A stretch of DNA of 64,000 nucleotides from Vibrio sinensis (GTDB lineage: Bacteria > Pseudomonadota > Gammaproteobacteria > Enterobacterales > Vibrionaceae): contig NZ_QVMU01000015.1 in the NCBI RefSeq assembly GCF_003605645.1, forward strand, positions 11,259 through 75,258, written 5' to 3'. Position numbers and translations under genes: made by a program. Below, in pieces: positions 16,579 to 25,443 of the stretch (position 1 is the first letter of the stretch; each line of letters begins with the position of its first letter). The notes below the pieces were generated by a model. It saw nothing but the letters and a program-made list of their open reading frames with translations. It searched no databases and was not told where the DNA came from.

Positions 16579-18585
16579 ATGAAACTTGCCCAAACCACCA
16601 CAGGCTTTACGATTAGCCATAAAAACAGAACAGTATTTGAACACTCACAAGTAAGCCCTGCGTTGTACTTAGGTATTGGCCAAGGCACTTTTGATATGTA
16701 TCGCGGTAACTTCGATATTAACGATTATGTTTCTGAGCGTTTGCCACTTAAAGCATTCACGATCACTGAAAATGCAGATGATATTCTGGTAACGTTTTCG
16801 CTTGATGGCGAAGCGGTGCTCGAAGCGCGCATGTTTGAAACGGCTGAGACGCGCTTAAAAGTTGAACTTAAAGCTCTTGATGAAAAATATAACCGTTTCT
16901 GGATTCGTGTTGCAGCAACTGAGTCAGAAGCGGTCTACGGTTGTGGTGAGCAACTGAGCTACTTAAATTTACGCGGCAAAAACTTCCCACTTTGGAGTTC
17001 TGAGCCTGGTGTCGGTCGTAATAAAAATACTTACACAACTTGGCAGGCAGATCTTCATGACAAAGCTGGTGGTGATTACTACACAACTAACTACCCACAG
17101 CCAACATTCGTCTCTGACAAAAAGTACTTCTGCCATCTAGAGACTCGTGCTTACGCAGATTTCGACTTTACTCATGCGCAGTACCACGAACTACAATGTT
17201 GGAACATTCCAGAATACCTACTGTTAGATGCAGAAGAGTCTTTCCCTGCACTAATGACAAACATCACCGATGTGTTTGGTCGTCAACCTGCATTGCCTGA
17301 TTGGGTATATAACGGCGTGATTTTAGGTATTCAAGGTGGTACTGACATTACGATTGAAAAAGTAACCGCCGCAAAAGAAGCAGGTATTGAGGTTGCGGGC
17401 GCATGGTGTCAAGACTGGCAAGGCATCAAGATGACTTCTTTTGGTAAGCGTCTGCAATGGGATTGGCAGTGGAATGCTGACCTTTACCCTGGTCTTGATA
17501 CCAAGATTCATGAGTTAAAAGAGCAAGGTATTCGTTTCCTCGGTTACATCAACCCATACGTTCTTGAAGACTTCCCTCTATATAACGAAGCGTTTGAAAA
17601 AGGCTACCTAGCGACAAAAGAAGATGGTTCAAAATACGTTGTTGATTTTGGCGAATTCGATTGTGGTGTCGTTGACTTCACTAACCCTGAAGCGTGCGAA
17701 TGGTACAAGGGCGTTATTCAGAAAAACATGATAGATTTTGGTCTTGATGGCTGGATGGGTGACTTTGGTGAATATTTACCAACAGACTGTACGCTACACA
17801 ATGGTGTCAGTGCTGAAATTGAGCACAATAAATGGCCTTACCGTTGGGCAAAAGTTCAACATGAAGCGATTGAAGAAGCGGGTAAAACCGATGATATTCT
17901 ATTCTTCATGCGCGCTGGTGGTACGGGTATTCAAGGCTACTGTCATGCACTTTGGGCTGGCGACCAATCAGTCATTTGGGAAAAAGATGATGGTTTAGCA
18001 TCTGTTATTCCTGCTGCGCTATCAGCTGGTCTAATGGGTAACGGCATTAGCCATAGTGATATCGGTGGTTATACCACACTTCATGGTAATACTCGCTCTA
18101 AAGAGCTATTCCAACGTTGGGCAGAAATGGCGGCGTTTACGCCAATTATGCGCAGCCATGAGGGTAACCGTCCGGGTGATAACCACCAGTTCGATACTGA
18201 TGCTGAAACTATGGCTCACCTAGCGTGTATGACTAAGATCTACAAACACCTTAAGCCGTACATCAAGGCTGCAGTAGAAGATAACGCAACGTTAGGTATG
18301 CCAGTTCAACGTCCACTGTTCATGCATTATGAGCAGGACACTGAATCATACCAAATTCAATATCAATACTTATTCGGTCGCGATCTATTGGTAGCGCCAG
18401 TGTACAACCAAGGTGAAACGGTTAAAGAACTTTACTTGCCAGAAGATGAGTGGGTTCATGTATGGACCGGCGAAACCTTTACTGGCGGTTGGATCAAAGT
18501 GGATGCACCAATCGGTCAACCACCTGTATTTTTCCGCAAACAATCTCAAGATGCTGAATTACTAGCAGGGATTAGCCAATTCTAG
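16579..18585 (+). CDS. yihQ: sulfoquinovosidase (GH31, YihQ type)
   Basis: The 668-residue enzyme should hydrolyse alpha-glycosides of sulfoquinovose, such as sulfoquinovosyl glycerol, giving free SQ. It aligns closely with E. coli YihQ with a constant offset of ten residues. The nucleophile is Asp395 (DFGEYLPTD) and the acid/base Asp462 (WAGDQ). The sulfonate-recognition residues of YihQ are kept: Arg291 and Trp294 in SFGKRLQW, and Tyr498 in DIGGYTT. These residues distinguish SQases from ordinary GH31 alpha-glucosidases. The ATG at 16579 is preferred over one at 16540, which lies in the terminator hairpin; GGAAG precedes 16579. No signal peptide, so the substrate must be imported intact. 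Confidence 0.95.
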   Translation: MKLAQTTTGFTISHKNRTVFEHSQVSPALYLGIGQGTFDMYRGNFDINDYVSERLPLKAFTITENADDILVTFSLDGEAVLEARMFETAETRLKVELKALDEKYNRFWIRVAATESEAVYGCGEQLSYLNLRGKNFPLWSSEPGVGRNKNTYTTWQADLHDKAGGDYYTTNYPQPTFVSDKKYFCHLETRAYADFDFTHAQYHELQCWNIPEYLLLDAEESFPALMTNITDVFGRQPALPDWVYNGVILGIQGGTDITIEKVTAAKEAGIEVAGAWCQDWQGIKMTSFGKRLQWDWQWNADLYPGLDTKIHELKEQGIRFLGYINPYVLEDFPLYNEAFEKGYLATKEDGSKYVVDFGEFDCGVVDFTNPEACEWYKGVIQKNMIDFGLDGWMGDFGEYLPTDCTLHNGVSAEIEHNKWPYRWAKVQHEAIEEAGKTDDILFFMRAGGTGIQGYCHALWAGDQSVIWEKDDGLASVIPAALSAGLMGNGISHSDIGGYTTLHGNTRSKELFQRWAEMAAFTPIMRSHEGNRPGDNHQFDTDAETMAHLACMTKIYKHLKPYIKAAVEDNATLGMPVQRPLFMHYEQDTESYQIQYQYLFGRDLLVAPVYNQGETVKELYLPEDEWVHVWTGETFTGGWIKVDAPIGQPPVFFRKQSQDAELLAGISQF

Positions 18586-18635
18586 TTAATGTTGGTTAGG
18601 ATATTTAACTAATCAAAACTAAGGTTAAAACGATA

Positions 18636-18665
18636 AAGCGGCTTTCTTTGAAAGTCGCTTTTTTA
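18636..18665 (+). terminator. intrinsic terminator after yihQ
   Basis: An 11-bp stem (AAGCGGCTTTC with GAAAGTCGCTT, one G-T pair) with a three-base loop is followed by TTTTATT. Confidence 0.85.
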
Positions 18666-18820
18666 TTCCTGTAGCCACAATGAAAACACCTATCTTCCAC
18701 CTCTTCTTAGAAATCCAATTCTTAACAATAAAATATTGATGGCTTCAGATATTGAAGCAGGGACAGGCATATCAGAGATTCTATTTTTACCAACAAACTA
18801 TGGCTCACCTGGCAAATTTT

Positions 18821-18881
18821 GTAGGGACAGACACTTATAGAGAGACTATTTCAGGACAGTGTTGTAGGGACAGACACTTAT
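18821..18881. repeat. paired 18-bp direct repeat of REP-like sequence
   Basis: GTAGGGACAGACACTTAT occurs exactly at 18821-18838 and 18864-18881. The GGACAGACAC core is the same as in the palindromic elements at 7526 and 12921. A related AGGGACAGGCATATC lies at 18759. Confidence 0.75.
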
Positions 18882-19429
18882 CGAGATGGTTTAACCAAGT
18901 TGCGTGACCAAGCTTCGCTTATCAAGTTGTCATCCTAAATTAAGGCGGACGAAGCACTAACGGTTATAAATCTGTTCTGTCTAAAATTAAACCACAACAC
19001 TAATTCTCAAGTGATGATGTGAAAGGGGAGAGGTGTACCGCTAAGTAGCACCTGAGTATGGTTGCGCCTGAGCATGATGCTTTAATCCTCAGTTGTTTAT
19101 TAAACAATATGGTATGAAACAGTCGGCGAAAATAACGGTGAAGTTGTAAGGATAGGAGTGATTGTTTGTGATGCTGGTTCGTGATCAACTAACCCAATAA
19201 ATAAGCAGTTTAGCAACTAAGCTTCAAAGTGATTATGTAACTAGGCTGCTTTTAAGTAATTAATTAGCTGAGTAACAGAGTCCAAAGCACAGCGTCGGAT
19301 TAGAAATAATAGAACATCGGGGTTACAGAGCGCGACTCAATGGCGTGTCATTTGGCGTGGAATATAAATGCTACCACTTTTATATTTGATACTGATATGG
19401 ATACGTCTAGAGGTATCTTGAGGAATAAA

Positions 19430-19453
19430 AAACGGCAGCTTGCGCTACCGTTT
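19430..19453 (-). terminator. terminator of the tauE gene
   Basis: A 10-bp stem (AAACGGCAGC with GCTACCGTTT, one mismatch) with loop TTGC is followed on the minus strand by TTTATTCC; the stem lies 30 bases past the tauE stop. Confidence 0.8.
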
Positions 19454-19482
19454 GTCAATAATTCACCGCGTTGTTGTTTTGT

Positions 19483-20223
19483 TTAAAAACTTACATTTTT
19501 GAACACTAGCATACAGCCCATAACCAACAAGAAAGTGTGGACGATTTTATGGTAATCGATTTTGTATTTCTGTAGGAAATGATAACCGATCATGCCGCCA
19601 GCTAGACCAATCGCAAAGGCAGGTAGAGCCGAAATAACATGTGAAACCACTTCTTCCGTAATCAAGCCTTCATTCCAGAAGCTTACGTTGGCACCAATCA
19701 TTTGTAGCATAAAGAAGAAAGCGAGGGTCGATTTAGTTTGGTCCGCTGTCCAAGGCTGCATAGAAGTGTAAGCAATAACCGGTGGACCAGACTCACCCAC
19801 GCTGGCACCAAGTACGCCAGATGTAAAGCCAGTGCCAAGTGTTAATGGTATGGATGCCTTTTTAAACAATGGCTTAGTTGATCTGAGTGAATGGAGGCTA
19901 GAAAGAATCAGCACCCCACCCATTGTTAGTAATATGTATTGTGATGGCATGCTTGCGAGTAATTTAGCACCAACAAAAGAAGCTGGAACAGAACCTACGA
20001 AAAGGATTAAACCTGTTTGGCGCTCGATTGAATGTCGCATTTTCCACACGATCGGTAATGTCACTAACCAGCCAAAAATGCCGGCAATAGGCACTGCAAT
20101 CTGGGCACCTACAATAAGTGAAAGTAACGGAACTGAAACTAATGCAGACCCAAATCCTGTCAGGCCTTGTGTAAAGCCGGCCAAGGCAATGATCATCGAA
20201 ATGAGTATTATCGTGGTATCCAT
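19483..20223 (-). CDS. TauE/SafE-family sulfite or sulfonate exporter
   Basis: The 246-residue inner-membrane protein belongs to the TauE/SafE (DUF81) family: repeated hydrophobic segments, N-terminal GFTQGLTGFGSALVSVPLL and a second-half TSGVLGASVGESGPPVIAY. Members export sulfite, sulfoacetate or related anions in taurine and sulfonate degradation. It is divergent from the glycyl radical enzyme gene and shares an intergenic region holding the exact 23-bp operator candidate. Sulfite release by the radical enzyme would make a sulfite exporter necessary, so that is the favoured role; export of DHPS or sulfolactate is the alternative. CAGGAA precedes the ATG. Confidence 0.85.
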   Translation of the reverse strand: MDTTIILISMIIALAGFTQGLTGFGSALVSVPLLSLIVGAQIAVPIAGIFGWLVTLPIVWKMRHSIERQTGLILFVGSVPASFVGAKLLASMPSQYILLTMGGVLILSSLHSLRSTKPLFKKASIPLTLGTGFTSGVLGASVGESGPPVIAYTSMQPWTADQTKSTLAFFFMLQMIGANVSFWNEGLITEEVVSHVISALPAFAIGLAGGMIGYHFLQKYKIDYHKIVHTFLLVMGCMLVFKNVSF

Positions 20224-20294
20224 ATTTCCTGTTTTATTGAGCTGAGTGAATGTAGCATCACTATAGAATTATTATAATTAATTACCACCACGCG

Positions 20295-20317
20295 TGTCAC
20301 ATTTTGTTGTTTTATGT
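20295..20317. promoter_or_regulatory. operator candidate for the SQ regulator, copy A
   Basis: The 23 bases here are the exact reverse complement of 27223-27245. The site lies in the tauE/GRE divergent promoter region; the other copy lies between the yihV-like and yihU-like genes. The left part contains TGTCACATTTTGTTG. An exact 23-mer in two divergent promoters of one pathway strongly suggests binding of the pathway regulator, most likely the DeoR-type protein at 25444. Confidence 0.75.
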
Positions 20318-20405
20318 TTATTTGCTTTCGCTTTGTGACCATCCTCCCAGTAGGTTTTTACCCTTTTCGTATAATAAATTTCACAGTTTTGGCGCTGCCA
20401 TGTGG

Positions 20406-20471
20406 TCAAAATGCCAATGTTTGAATTTTTCCGTTAACCGACGTGAATAGGATCGAATATTGGCATTTTGA
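20406..20471 (+). promoter_or_regulatory. long inverted repeat in the leader of the glycyl radical enzyme gene
   Basis: TCAAAATGCCAAT (20406-20418) pairs perfectly with ATTGGCATTTTGA (20459-20471); as RNA the stem could extend to 16 pairs including one G-U. The enclosed segment is 40 bases, and a T-rich stretch leads directly into the ribosome site of the next gene. It could be an RNA leader element, a pair of operator arms, or a terminator-like attenuator. Confidence 0.55.
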
Positions 20472-20495
20472 TTATTTATTTTTATGAGGTTAGCT

Positions 20496-23027
20496 ATGGA
20501 AAACTTCCAAGCAGACAAAGAAAACTTGTTTGAGTTAAAAACAAGTGCACACACTGATGCGATAGGCACAGAAGCGGTAGATAAGGTTTATGGGCTTGGC
20601 TACGAAGTCGGTCATGCAGATTGGTCTCCGTTTCCAAGAGTTAATCGTCTACGCCAAACTTTTTTGGACCGGTCTTATGATATTGATGTGGAAAGATTAC
20701 GTCTTGTTACTGAGGCTTACCGCAATAACGATGCCATGCCACGCATATTGCAATGTGCGACTGCGTTTGAAAGCATTCTGCTAAACAGTACCCTGCATAT
20801 CTATGATGAAGATTTAATTGTTGGGGAAATAGCGGCGCCAGCGAAAGCATCACCCATTTACCCTGAGTTTTCAGTTGACTGGATTATTGATGAAATTTTA
20901 AATGCACCGTTTGAAGAGCGCTCTAACGACCAGTTTTATATTCGTAATGAGCAAGATCGCGCTGAAATTTTAGAATTGTGTGCGTATTGGAAAGGAAAAA
21001 GCGCTAACGAATTCATTACCGCCCATTTAGATGAAGACCAAAAGAAAGGGTCTCACATGGGGGAGAAAGTATTCCAAACCAATAACTATCACTTTGCTGG
21101 TATTGGTCATTTCGCAATGGACTTTAACAAGCTAATGACGCTTGGTTATAGCGGCGTGTTGTTACAAGCAAAAGGAGCGTTTTCTAAGTTATCGAAACAA
21201 GATCCCGATTACAGTGAAAAGCGTGATTACTATAAAGCGACCATCATCACATTAGAAGCGGCAATAAAATATATCACTCGCTATGCGTTACTTGCAGAAG
21301 ATATGGCGTTTTCAGAGACAGATGAAAAGCGCAAGCAAGAACTACAAGCGATTTCAGCAAACTGTTACCAAATTGCAGGTGGTGTTCCTCAAACATTTTG
21401 GCAAACCGCGCAGTTGTTTAACTTCGCTGTGACCATGACGCAAATCGAGGGTAATGGTCACTCGATTTCTTACGGACGTATGGACCAATGGATGTTGCCA
21501 TTCTACCAAAAAGACGTGCGTGAAAATGGTGTGCCTAAAGAGTTTGTATTAGAGATTCTTGAAGTGTTGTACGTCAAGATGAATAACCCAACCAAGCTTA
21601 AAGATAAAGGTACAGTGAAAGTACGTAATGGTCGTGGATTTGGTGGTGAAAGTCTCACGATTGGTGGTGTTGATACTGATGGTAATGACGCAACTAACGA
21701 CTTGACTATGTTGATGCTTGAAGCATCAGCACATACGCGCATGATGAACCCTTGGGTGTGTGTCCGTTTACACGAAAATACGCCGATTGAGCTTAAACTT
21801 AAAACCATCGAATGTATTCGAGCAGGTTACGGTCACCCTAAATTATTTAACGATGGCCCTGCGATTAAGGCAATGTTGAGCAAAGGTGTCACACAGGAAG
21901 AAGCCCGTGATTATGCGGTTGTCGGCTGTGTTGAACCGACCATTCCAGGCAAAGAGCATGGCTGGCTCGATGCGGGTTATGTTAATACCGTAAAAATGAT
22001 GGAAATGGTGATCAACGGTGGTCGAATTCTATCGGGGCCAAATGCGGGAATGCAGCTTGGGCCAGATACGGGCAGCCTAGAGACCTACCAGTCGTTTGAA
22101 GAAGTGTTGGAAAGTGTTGATAAGCAGTTTGCTTATTGGTGTGATCAATTATGCAGTTGTTTAAACGTGACTGACAAAATGCACCGTATGATCAAACCAA
22201 CGCCGTACATTTCAGCTTTCTTTGAAGGGTGTATCGAATCAGGTAAAGACATGACTTATGGCGGCGCGAAATATAACGGCACAGCACCTCAAGCCGCGGG
22301 TATCGCAAGTTGTGCAGATTCACTAGCGAGTATCAAAAAGTTAGTCTTTGATGATAAGAAATACACAGGTAAAGAACTGTTAGATGCCGTTAAAAATAAC
22401 TGGGAAGAGAACCACAAGTTATACGCGTTAGTGAACAGTTCTAAGATCCCACATTTTGGTAATGATATTGATGAAGCTGATGAGCTGTTCTCATTTATGT
22501 TCGAATGTTATTGCCGTCATATCAAAGGACGCGAAAACCCACGTGGTGGCAAATTCAGCCCTGGTGTTTACACCGTTAATGCCAACGTCGGCATGGGCCT
22601 ATACACCAATGCTTCCCTTGATGGTCGTAAGAATGGTGAGCCAATCTCTGACAATATGGGACCTGTGCATACAGCAGGCGGTTCTCACGATATTAGTGGT
22701 CCAACAGCCGTGATTAACTCGGTGACTAAGGTTGACCACAGCTTGGCAACCAACGGTACATTACTTAATTTACGCTTCCCAGAAGATGCGGTATCAGGCG
22801 TTGAAGGTCGTGATATTTTGCTGAGCTTTATTGATGAGTACATTAATAAGCAAGGGATGCACGTTCAGTTCAATATCATGAGCTCAGAGAAAATGCGTGC
22901 CGCGCAGAAAAATCCAGAACTGTACAAAGATATGTTGGTCCGAGTTGCTGGCTATAGCGCCTATTTTGTTGAGTTGGGTAAACCACTGCAAGATGATTTG
23001 ATTCAACGTACTGAACTTAGGTTCTAA
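20496..23027 (+). CDS. hpsG: glycyl radical enzyme, probable DHPS sulfite-lyase (HpsG type)
   Basis: This 843-residue enzyme is of the pyruvate formate-lyase-like glycyl radical family. The catalytic thiyl Cys478 and partner Glu480 stand in GCVEPTIPG, and the radical Gly819 in RVAGYSAYF near the C-terminus. Family members of this length include glycerol and diol dehydratases, choline lyase, and the sulfite-lyases of isethionate and DHPS. The context (SQ pathway that ends in DHPS, TauE exporter, activase next door) favours cleavage of 2,3-dihydroxypropane-1-sulfonate to hydroxyacetone and sulfite. A DHPS dehydratase (HpfG type) is the main alternative, but no partner dehydrogenase is present. 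The enzyme would be oxygen-sensitive. The ATG at 20496 is preferred over 20484, whose TGAGGT forms the ribosome site. Confidence 0.8.
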   Translation: MENFQADKENLFELKTSAHTDAIGTEAVDKVYGLGYEVGHADWSPFPRVNRLRQTFLDRSYDIDVERLRLVTEAYRNNDAMPRILQCATAFESILLNSTLHIYDEDLIVGEIAAPAKASPIYPEFSVDWIIDEILNAPFEERSNDQFYIRNEQDRAEILELCAYWKGKSANEFITAHLDEDQKKGSHMGEKVFQTNNYHFAGIGHFAMDFNKLMTLGYSGVLLQAKGAFSKLSKQDPDYSEKRDYYKATIITLEAAIKYITRYALLAEDMAFSETDEKRKQELQAISANCYQIAGGVPQTFWQTAQLFNFAVTMTQIEGNGHSISYGRMDQWMLPFYQKDVRENGVPKEFVLEILEVLYVKMNNPTKLKDKGTVKVRNGRGFGGESLTIGGVDTDGNDATNDLTMLMLEASAHTRMMNPWVCVRLHENTPIELKLKTIECIRAGYGHPKLFNDGPAIKAMLSKGVTQEEARDYAVVGCVEPTIPGKEHGWLDAGYVNTVKMMEMVINGGRILSGPNAGMQLGPDTGSLETYQSFEEVLESVDKQFAYWCDQLCSCLNVTDKMHRMIKPTPYISAFFEGCIESGKDMTYGGAKYNGTAPQAAGIASCADSLASIKKLVFDDKKYTGKELLDAVKNNWEENHKLYALVNSSKIPHFGNDIDEADELFSFMFECYCRHIKGRENPRGGKFSPGVYTVNANVGMGLYTNASLDGRKNGEPISDNMGPVHTAGGSHDISGPTAVINSVTKVDHSLATNGTLLNLRFPEDAVSGVEGRDILLSFIDEYINKQGMHVQFNIMSSEKMRAAQKNPELYKDMLVRVAGYSAYFVELGKPLQDDLIQRTELRF

Positions 23028-23169
23028 CCAACCCGTTGTGATACCCGAATCCTTATTTTCATAAATATGTGTCAGTAGGTGGTTTGGGTATTTGTATTTT
23101 TAGTAACGCGTATTTCTATTGATATGTGTTCTTAGCAGCGTACGTTTTTAGCGACGGTTGAGGCTTATC

Positions 23170-24156
23170 GTGTCAGACCAAGGAATAGTATTAAATATTC
23201 AGCGATTTACCCTCCATGATGGGCCGGGAATTCGCACCGAAATATTTCTGAAAGGTTGCCCGCTGCGCTGTGATTGGTGTGGTAACCCAGAGAGTTTTAA
23301 ACGCCGGATTGAAGTGGGGGTTTTCCATAATAAATGTATCTCCACGGAGCATTGCGGATCATGTAGGGAAAGTTGCCCTGATAATAACATGCTGATTTAT
23401 TCAGACATGAAGCTAAAGCAGATCGACCGACACCAGTGTACTGGCTGTTTAATTTGTGTTGAAGAGTGTCCATCAGAAGCAATTAAGCAATGGGGTGAGT
23501 ATCGGTCAGTTGATGACTGTATGGCGCTGATCCGTAAAGACCAGGGCTTTTACGACCGTTCAGGTGGTGGTGTTACCGTCTCTGGTGGTGAGCCGTTATT
23601 ACAAAGTGATTTCGTTTTGGAGTTATTTAAAGCTTGTAAGGAAGAGGGGATTCATACCTGTTTAGAGTCGAGCTTTTATGCCAACTGGAATCGCATTGAA
23701 AAGCTGCTGCCTTATACCGACTTGTTTATCTCGGATATTAAATTAATGGACAGCGCCGCTCACAAGTTACATACAGGCGTTGATAATAGGAAGATTCTTA
23801 AAAATCTTAAGTCATTGACTGAATTGAATAAAAATTTGATTTTGCGAATTCCTGTCATTCCAACAATCAACGATACTGATGACAATATTACGGCAACAGC
23901 TGACTTTATTGAAAACGAGTTAAATGGTCGGGTAGAGGTACTGCAACTGTTAAGTTTTATGCGCCTTGGGGAAGAGAAATACACGTCGTTAGGGCTATCT
24001 TACAAAATGAAAGATCTCGCTTTTGAACGCCATGCTTTTCAAGACCGGGTGAATGCGATTGCTGATTACTTTAATCACCGTGGAATCCGGTGTTCAGTGG
24101 GTACAAAAGAACAAGGACAACTGCAACATAGTGAACGAAGTTTAATTATCGAATAA
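23170..24156 (+). CDS. hpsH: glycyl radical enzyme activase (radical SAM, HpsH type)
   Basis: The 328-residue iron-sulfur protein should install the glycyl radical on the enzyme encoded just upstream, using S-adenosylmethionine. It shows the radical SAM motif Cys30-x3-Cys34-x2-Cys37 in CPLRCDWC, an N-terminal FTLHDGPGIRT typical of activases, two ferredoxin-like cysteine clusters (CGSCRESC and CTGCLICVEEC) and GGGVTVSGGEPLLQ. The extra cluster domain is usual for activases of diol-dehydratase and sulfite-lyase types. The preferred start is GTG at 23170 with TGAGG seven bases upstream; TTG at 23158 is possible. It follows the radical enzyme by 142 bases and precedes the mutarotase by 53. Confidence 0.9.
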   Translation: MSDQGIVLNIQRFTLHDGPGIRTEIFLKGCPLRCDWCGNPESFKRRIEVGVFHNKCISTEHCGSCRESCPDNNMLIYSDMKLKQIDRHQCTGCLICVEECPSEAIKQWGEYRSVDDCMALIRKDQGFYDRSGGGVTVSGGEPLLQSDFVLELFKACKEEGIHTCLESSFYANWNRIEKLLPYTDLFISDIKLMDSAAHKLHTGVDNRKILKNLKSLTELNKNLILRIPVIPTINDTDDNITATADFIENELNGRVEVLQLLSFMRLGEEKYTSLGLSYKMKDLAFERHAFQDRVNAIADYFNHRGIRCSVGTKEQGQLQHSERSLIIE

Positions 24157-24209
24157 CAACGATCCCCAAATCACTTGGGTGTATAAAAATCGACATAAGA
24201 GGCACTAAC

Positions 24210-25274
24210 GTGAAGCTGAAGATAGAAAACTGGGGTGAAATCGATGGACAAGCGATTCCCGTTAAATTGTTTACGATTGAAAACAGTCAAGGTATGACAC
24301 TGAAAGTCACTAACTATGGCTGTATTGTGACATCGATTGAAATGCCTGACCGTGATGGCGTCAAAGCAGACGTTGTGTTGGGTTATGAAAATCTAGATAA
24401 ATACCTCTCCGGTCATCCTTTCTTCGGCGCTGTTGCCGGGCGCTATGCGAACCGAATCGATGGTGGGCGTTATCAACTTGATGGTGAAGTTTTTCAATTA
24501 GAAACCAATGAAGCTGCAACGATGCAGCATCTTCATGGCGGTATGAAAGGCTTTGATAAATATGTGTGGGACTTTGCCATTGAAGAGCAAGCTGAAGCAA
24601 TTTACCTGCATCTAAGCCGTATTTCACCAGATGGGGAATCAGGCTATGGCGGTACGCTCAATATTGCCCATACGATAGGTTTGGATGAAATGAACCAAGT
24701 TCATTACAATTTCAAAGCCATCACTGACAAGCCAACGGTCGTGAACCTTGTTAACCATAGTTACTACAATTTGGGCGGCCACGATTCTGGAACGGTAGAT
24801 ACTCATGAGTTAAAACTATTTTCTCGGTTCTATACACCAGTCTCTGAAACTCTGATTCCAACCGGGGAAATTCTAACTGTGCAAGGTTCGGGGTTGGATT
24901 TCACCAAAACAACGCAAATTGGCCTCAATAAAGCAACCATGCCAGATGGTGGCTTTGACCACAATTATATTTTGGATGGTTCAAAGTGTGAGGGTGAGTA
25001 TCACTATGCGGCGGAATTATACGATCCGAACAGCGGCCGTATGATGACGGTGTTAACCACCCAACCAGCGGTGCAATTTTACAATGGCTTCAAACTTTCC
25101 AATAAGCATTGGGTGGGTCGCCATGGTAAGCGTTATGAGTCATGTCATGGTCTGTGTTTAGAAACGCAACATTTTCCGGATAGCCCGAACAAAGCTCATT
25201 TCCCAACGACAAGACTGAACCCGGGTGAAGTCTTTGAAGAGAAGAGTATTCATCGTTTTTCTATCAAGTCTTGA
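24210..25274 (+). CDS. aldose 1-epimerase (GalM type), probable SQ mutarotase
   Basis: The 354-residue protein is a GalM-family mutarotase: N-terminal NYGCIVTSIEMPD, GRYANRI near residue 77, catalytic His in NHSYYNLGG near 182, FDHNYIL near 249 and the catalytic Glu in ETQHFPDSPN near 320. Length and motifs fit classical GalM rather than the shorter E. coli YihR, though the role is probably the same: interconverting alpha- and beta-SQ so that the isomerase gets its preferred anomer. It lies at the end of the glycyl radical operon and ends in a bidirectional terminator. Ordinary galactose mutarotation cannot be excluded, but no galactose genes are nearby. Confidence 0.85.
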   Translation: MKLKIENWGEIDGQAIPVKLFTIENSQGMTLKVTNYGCIVTSIEMPDRDGVKADVVLGYENLDKYLSGHPFFGAVAGRYANRIDGGRYQLDGEVFQLETNEAATMQHLHGGMKGFDKYVWDFAIEEQAEAIYLHLSRISPDGESGYGGTLNIAHTIGLDEMNQVHYNFKAITDKPTVVNLVNHSYYNLGGHDSGTVDTHELKLFSRFYTPVSETLIPTGEILTVQGSGLDFTKTTQIGLNKATMPDGGFDHNYILDGSKCEGEYHYAAELYDPNSGRMMTVLTTQPAVQFYNGFKLSNKHWVGRHGKRYESCHGLCLETQHFPDSPNKAHFPTTRLNPGEVFEEKSIHRFSIKS

Positions 25275-25392
25275 TAGACAGGTAAATAACGCTTTAATTG
25301 ATTAAACGCCTGCCTGTTGTGAAACGGGGGGCGTTTTTTATGGGGAAAGCTGAATTGAAGTGCTGAGTAGATAATCGACTCATAGCGAATAA

Positions 25393-25419
25393 AAAAGCGA
25401 CTTCAGAGAAGTCGCTTTT
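25393..25419. terminator. bidirectional terminator between galM and the DeoR gene
   Basis: A perfect 12-bp stem, AAAAGCGACTTC with GAAGTCGCTTTT and loop AGA, has A- and T-runs on its two sides and lies between convergent genes. A weaker AAACGCC/GGCGTTT hairpin lies just upstream at about 25303-25340. Confidence 0.85.
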
Positions 25420-25443
25420 AAGTATGAATTGAAAATGTGTCGC

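Larger units (their letters stand above)
18586..19482. other. 897-bp intergenic region with terminators and REP-like repeats
   Basis: This long gap between yihQ and the minus-strand tauE gene contains the yihQ terminator, two copies of an 18-bp GTAGGGACAGACACTTAT repeat, and the tauE terminator at its right end. A 62-codon minus frame at 19000-19188 shows no coding signs. Nothing else was recognised. Confidence 0.6.

Noticed and set aside
19000..19188. 62-codon frame on the minus strand
   Set aside because: No ribosome site, no family resemblance, lies in a repeat-rich gap.
20484..20496. Start of the radical enzyme at the first ATG (20484)
   Set aside because: The ATG at 20496 has TGAGGT at a suitable distance, and the earlier start would put the ribosome site inside the gene; the extra four residues add no conserved sequence.
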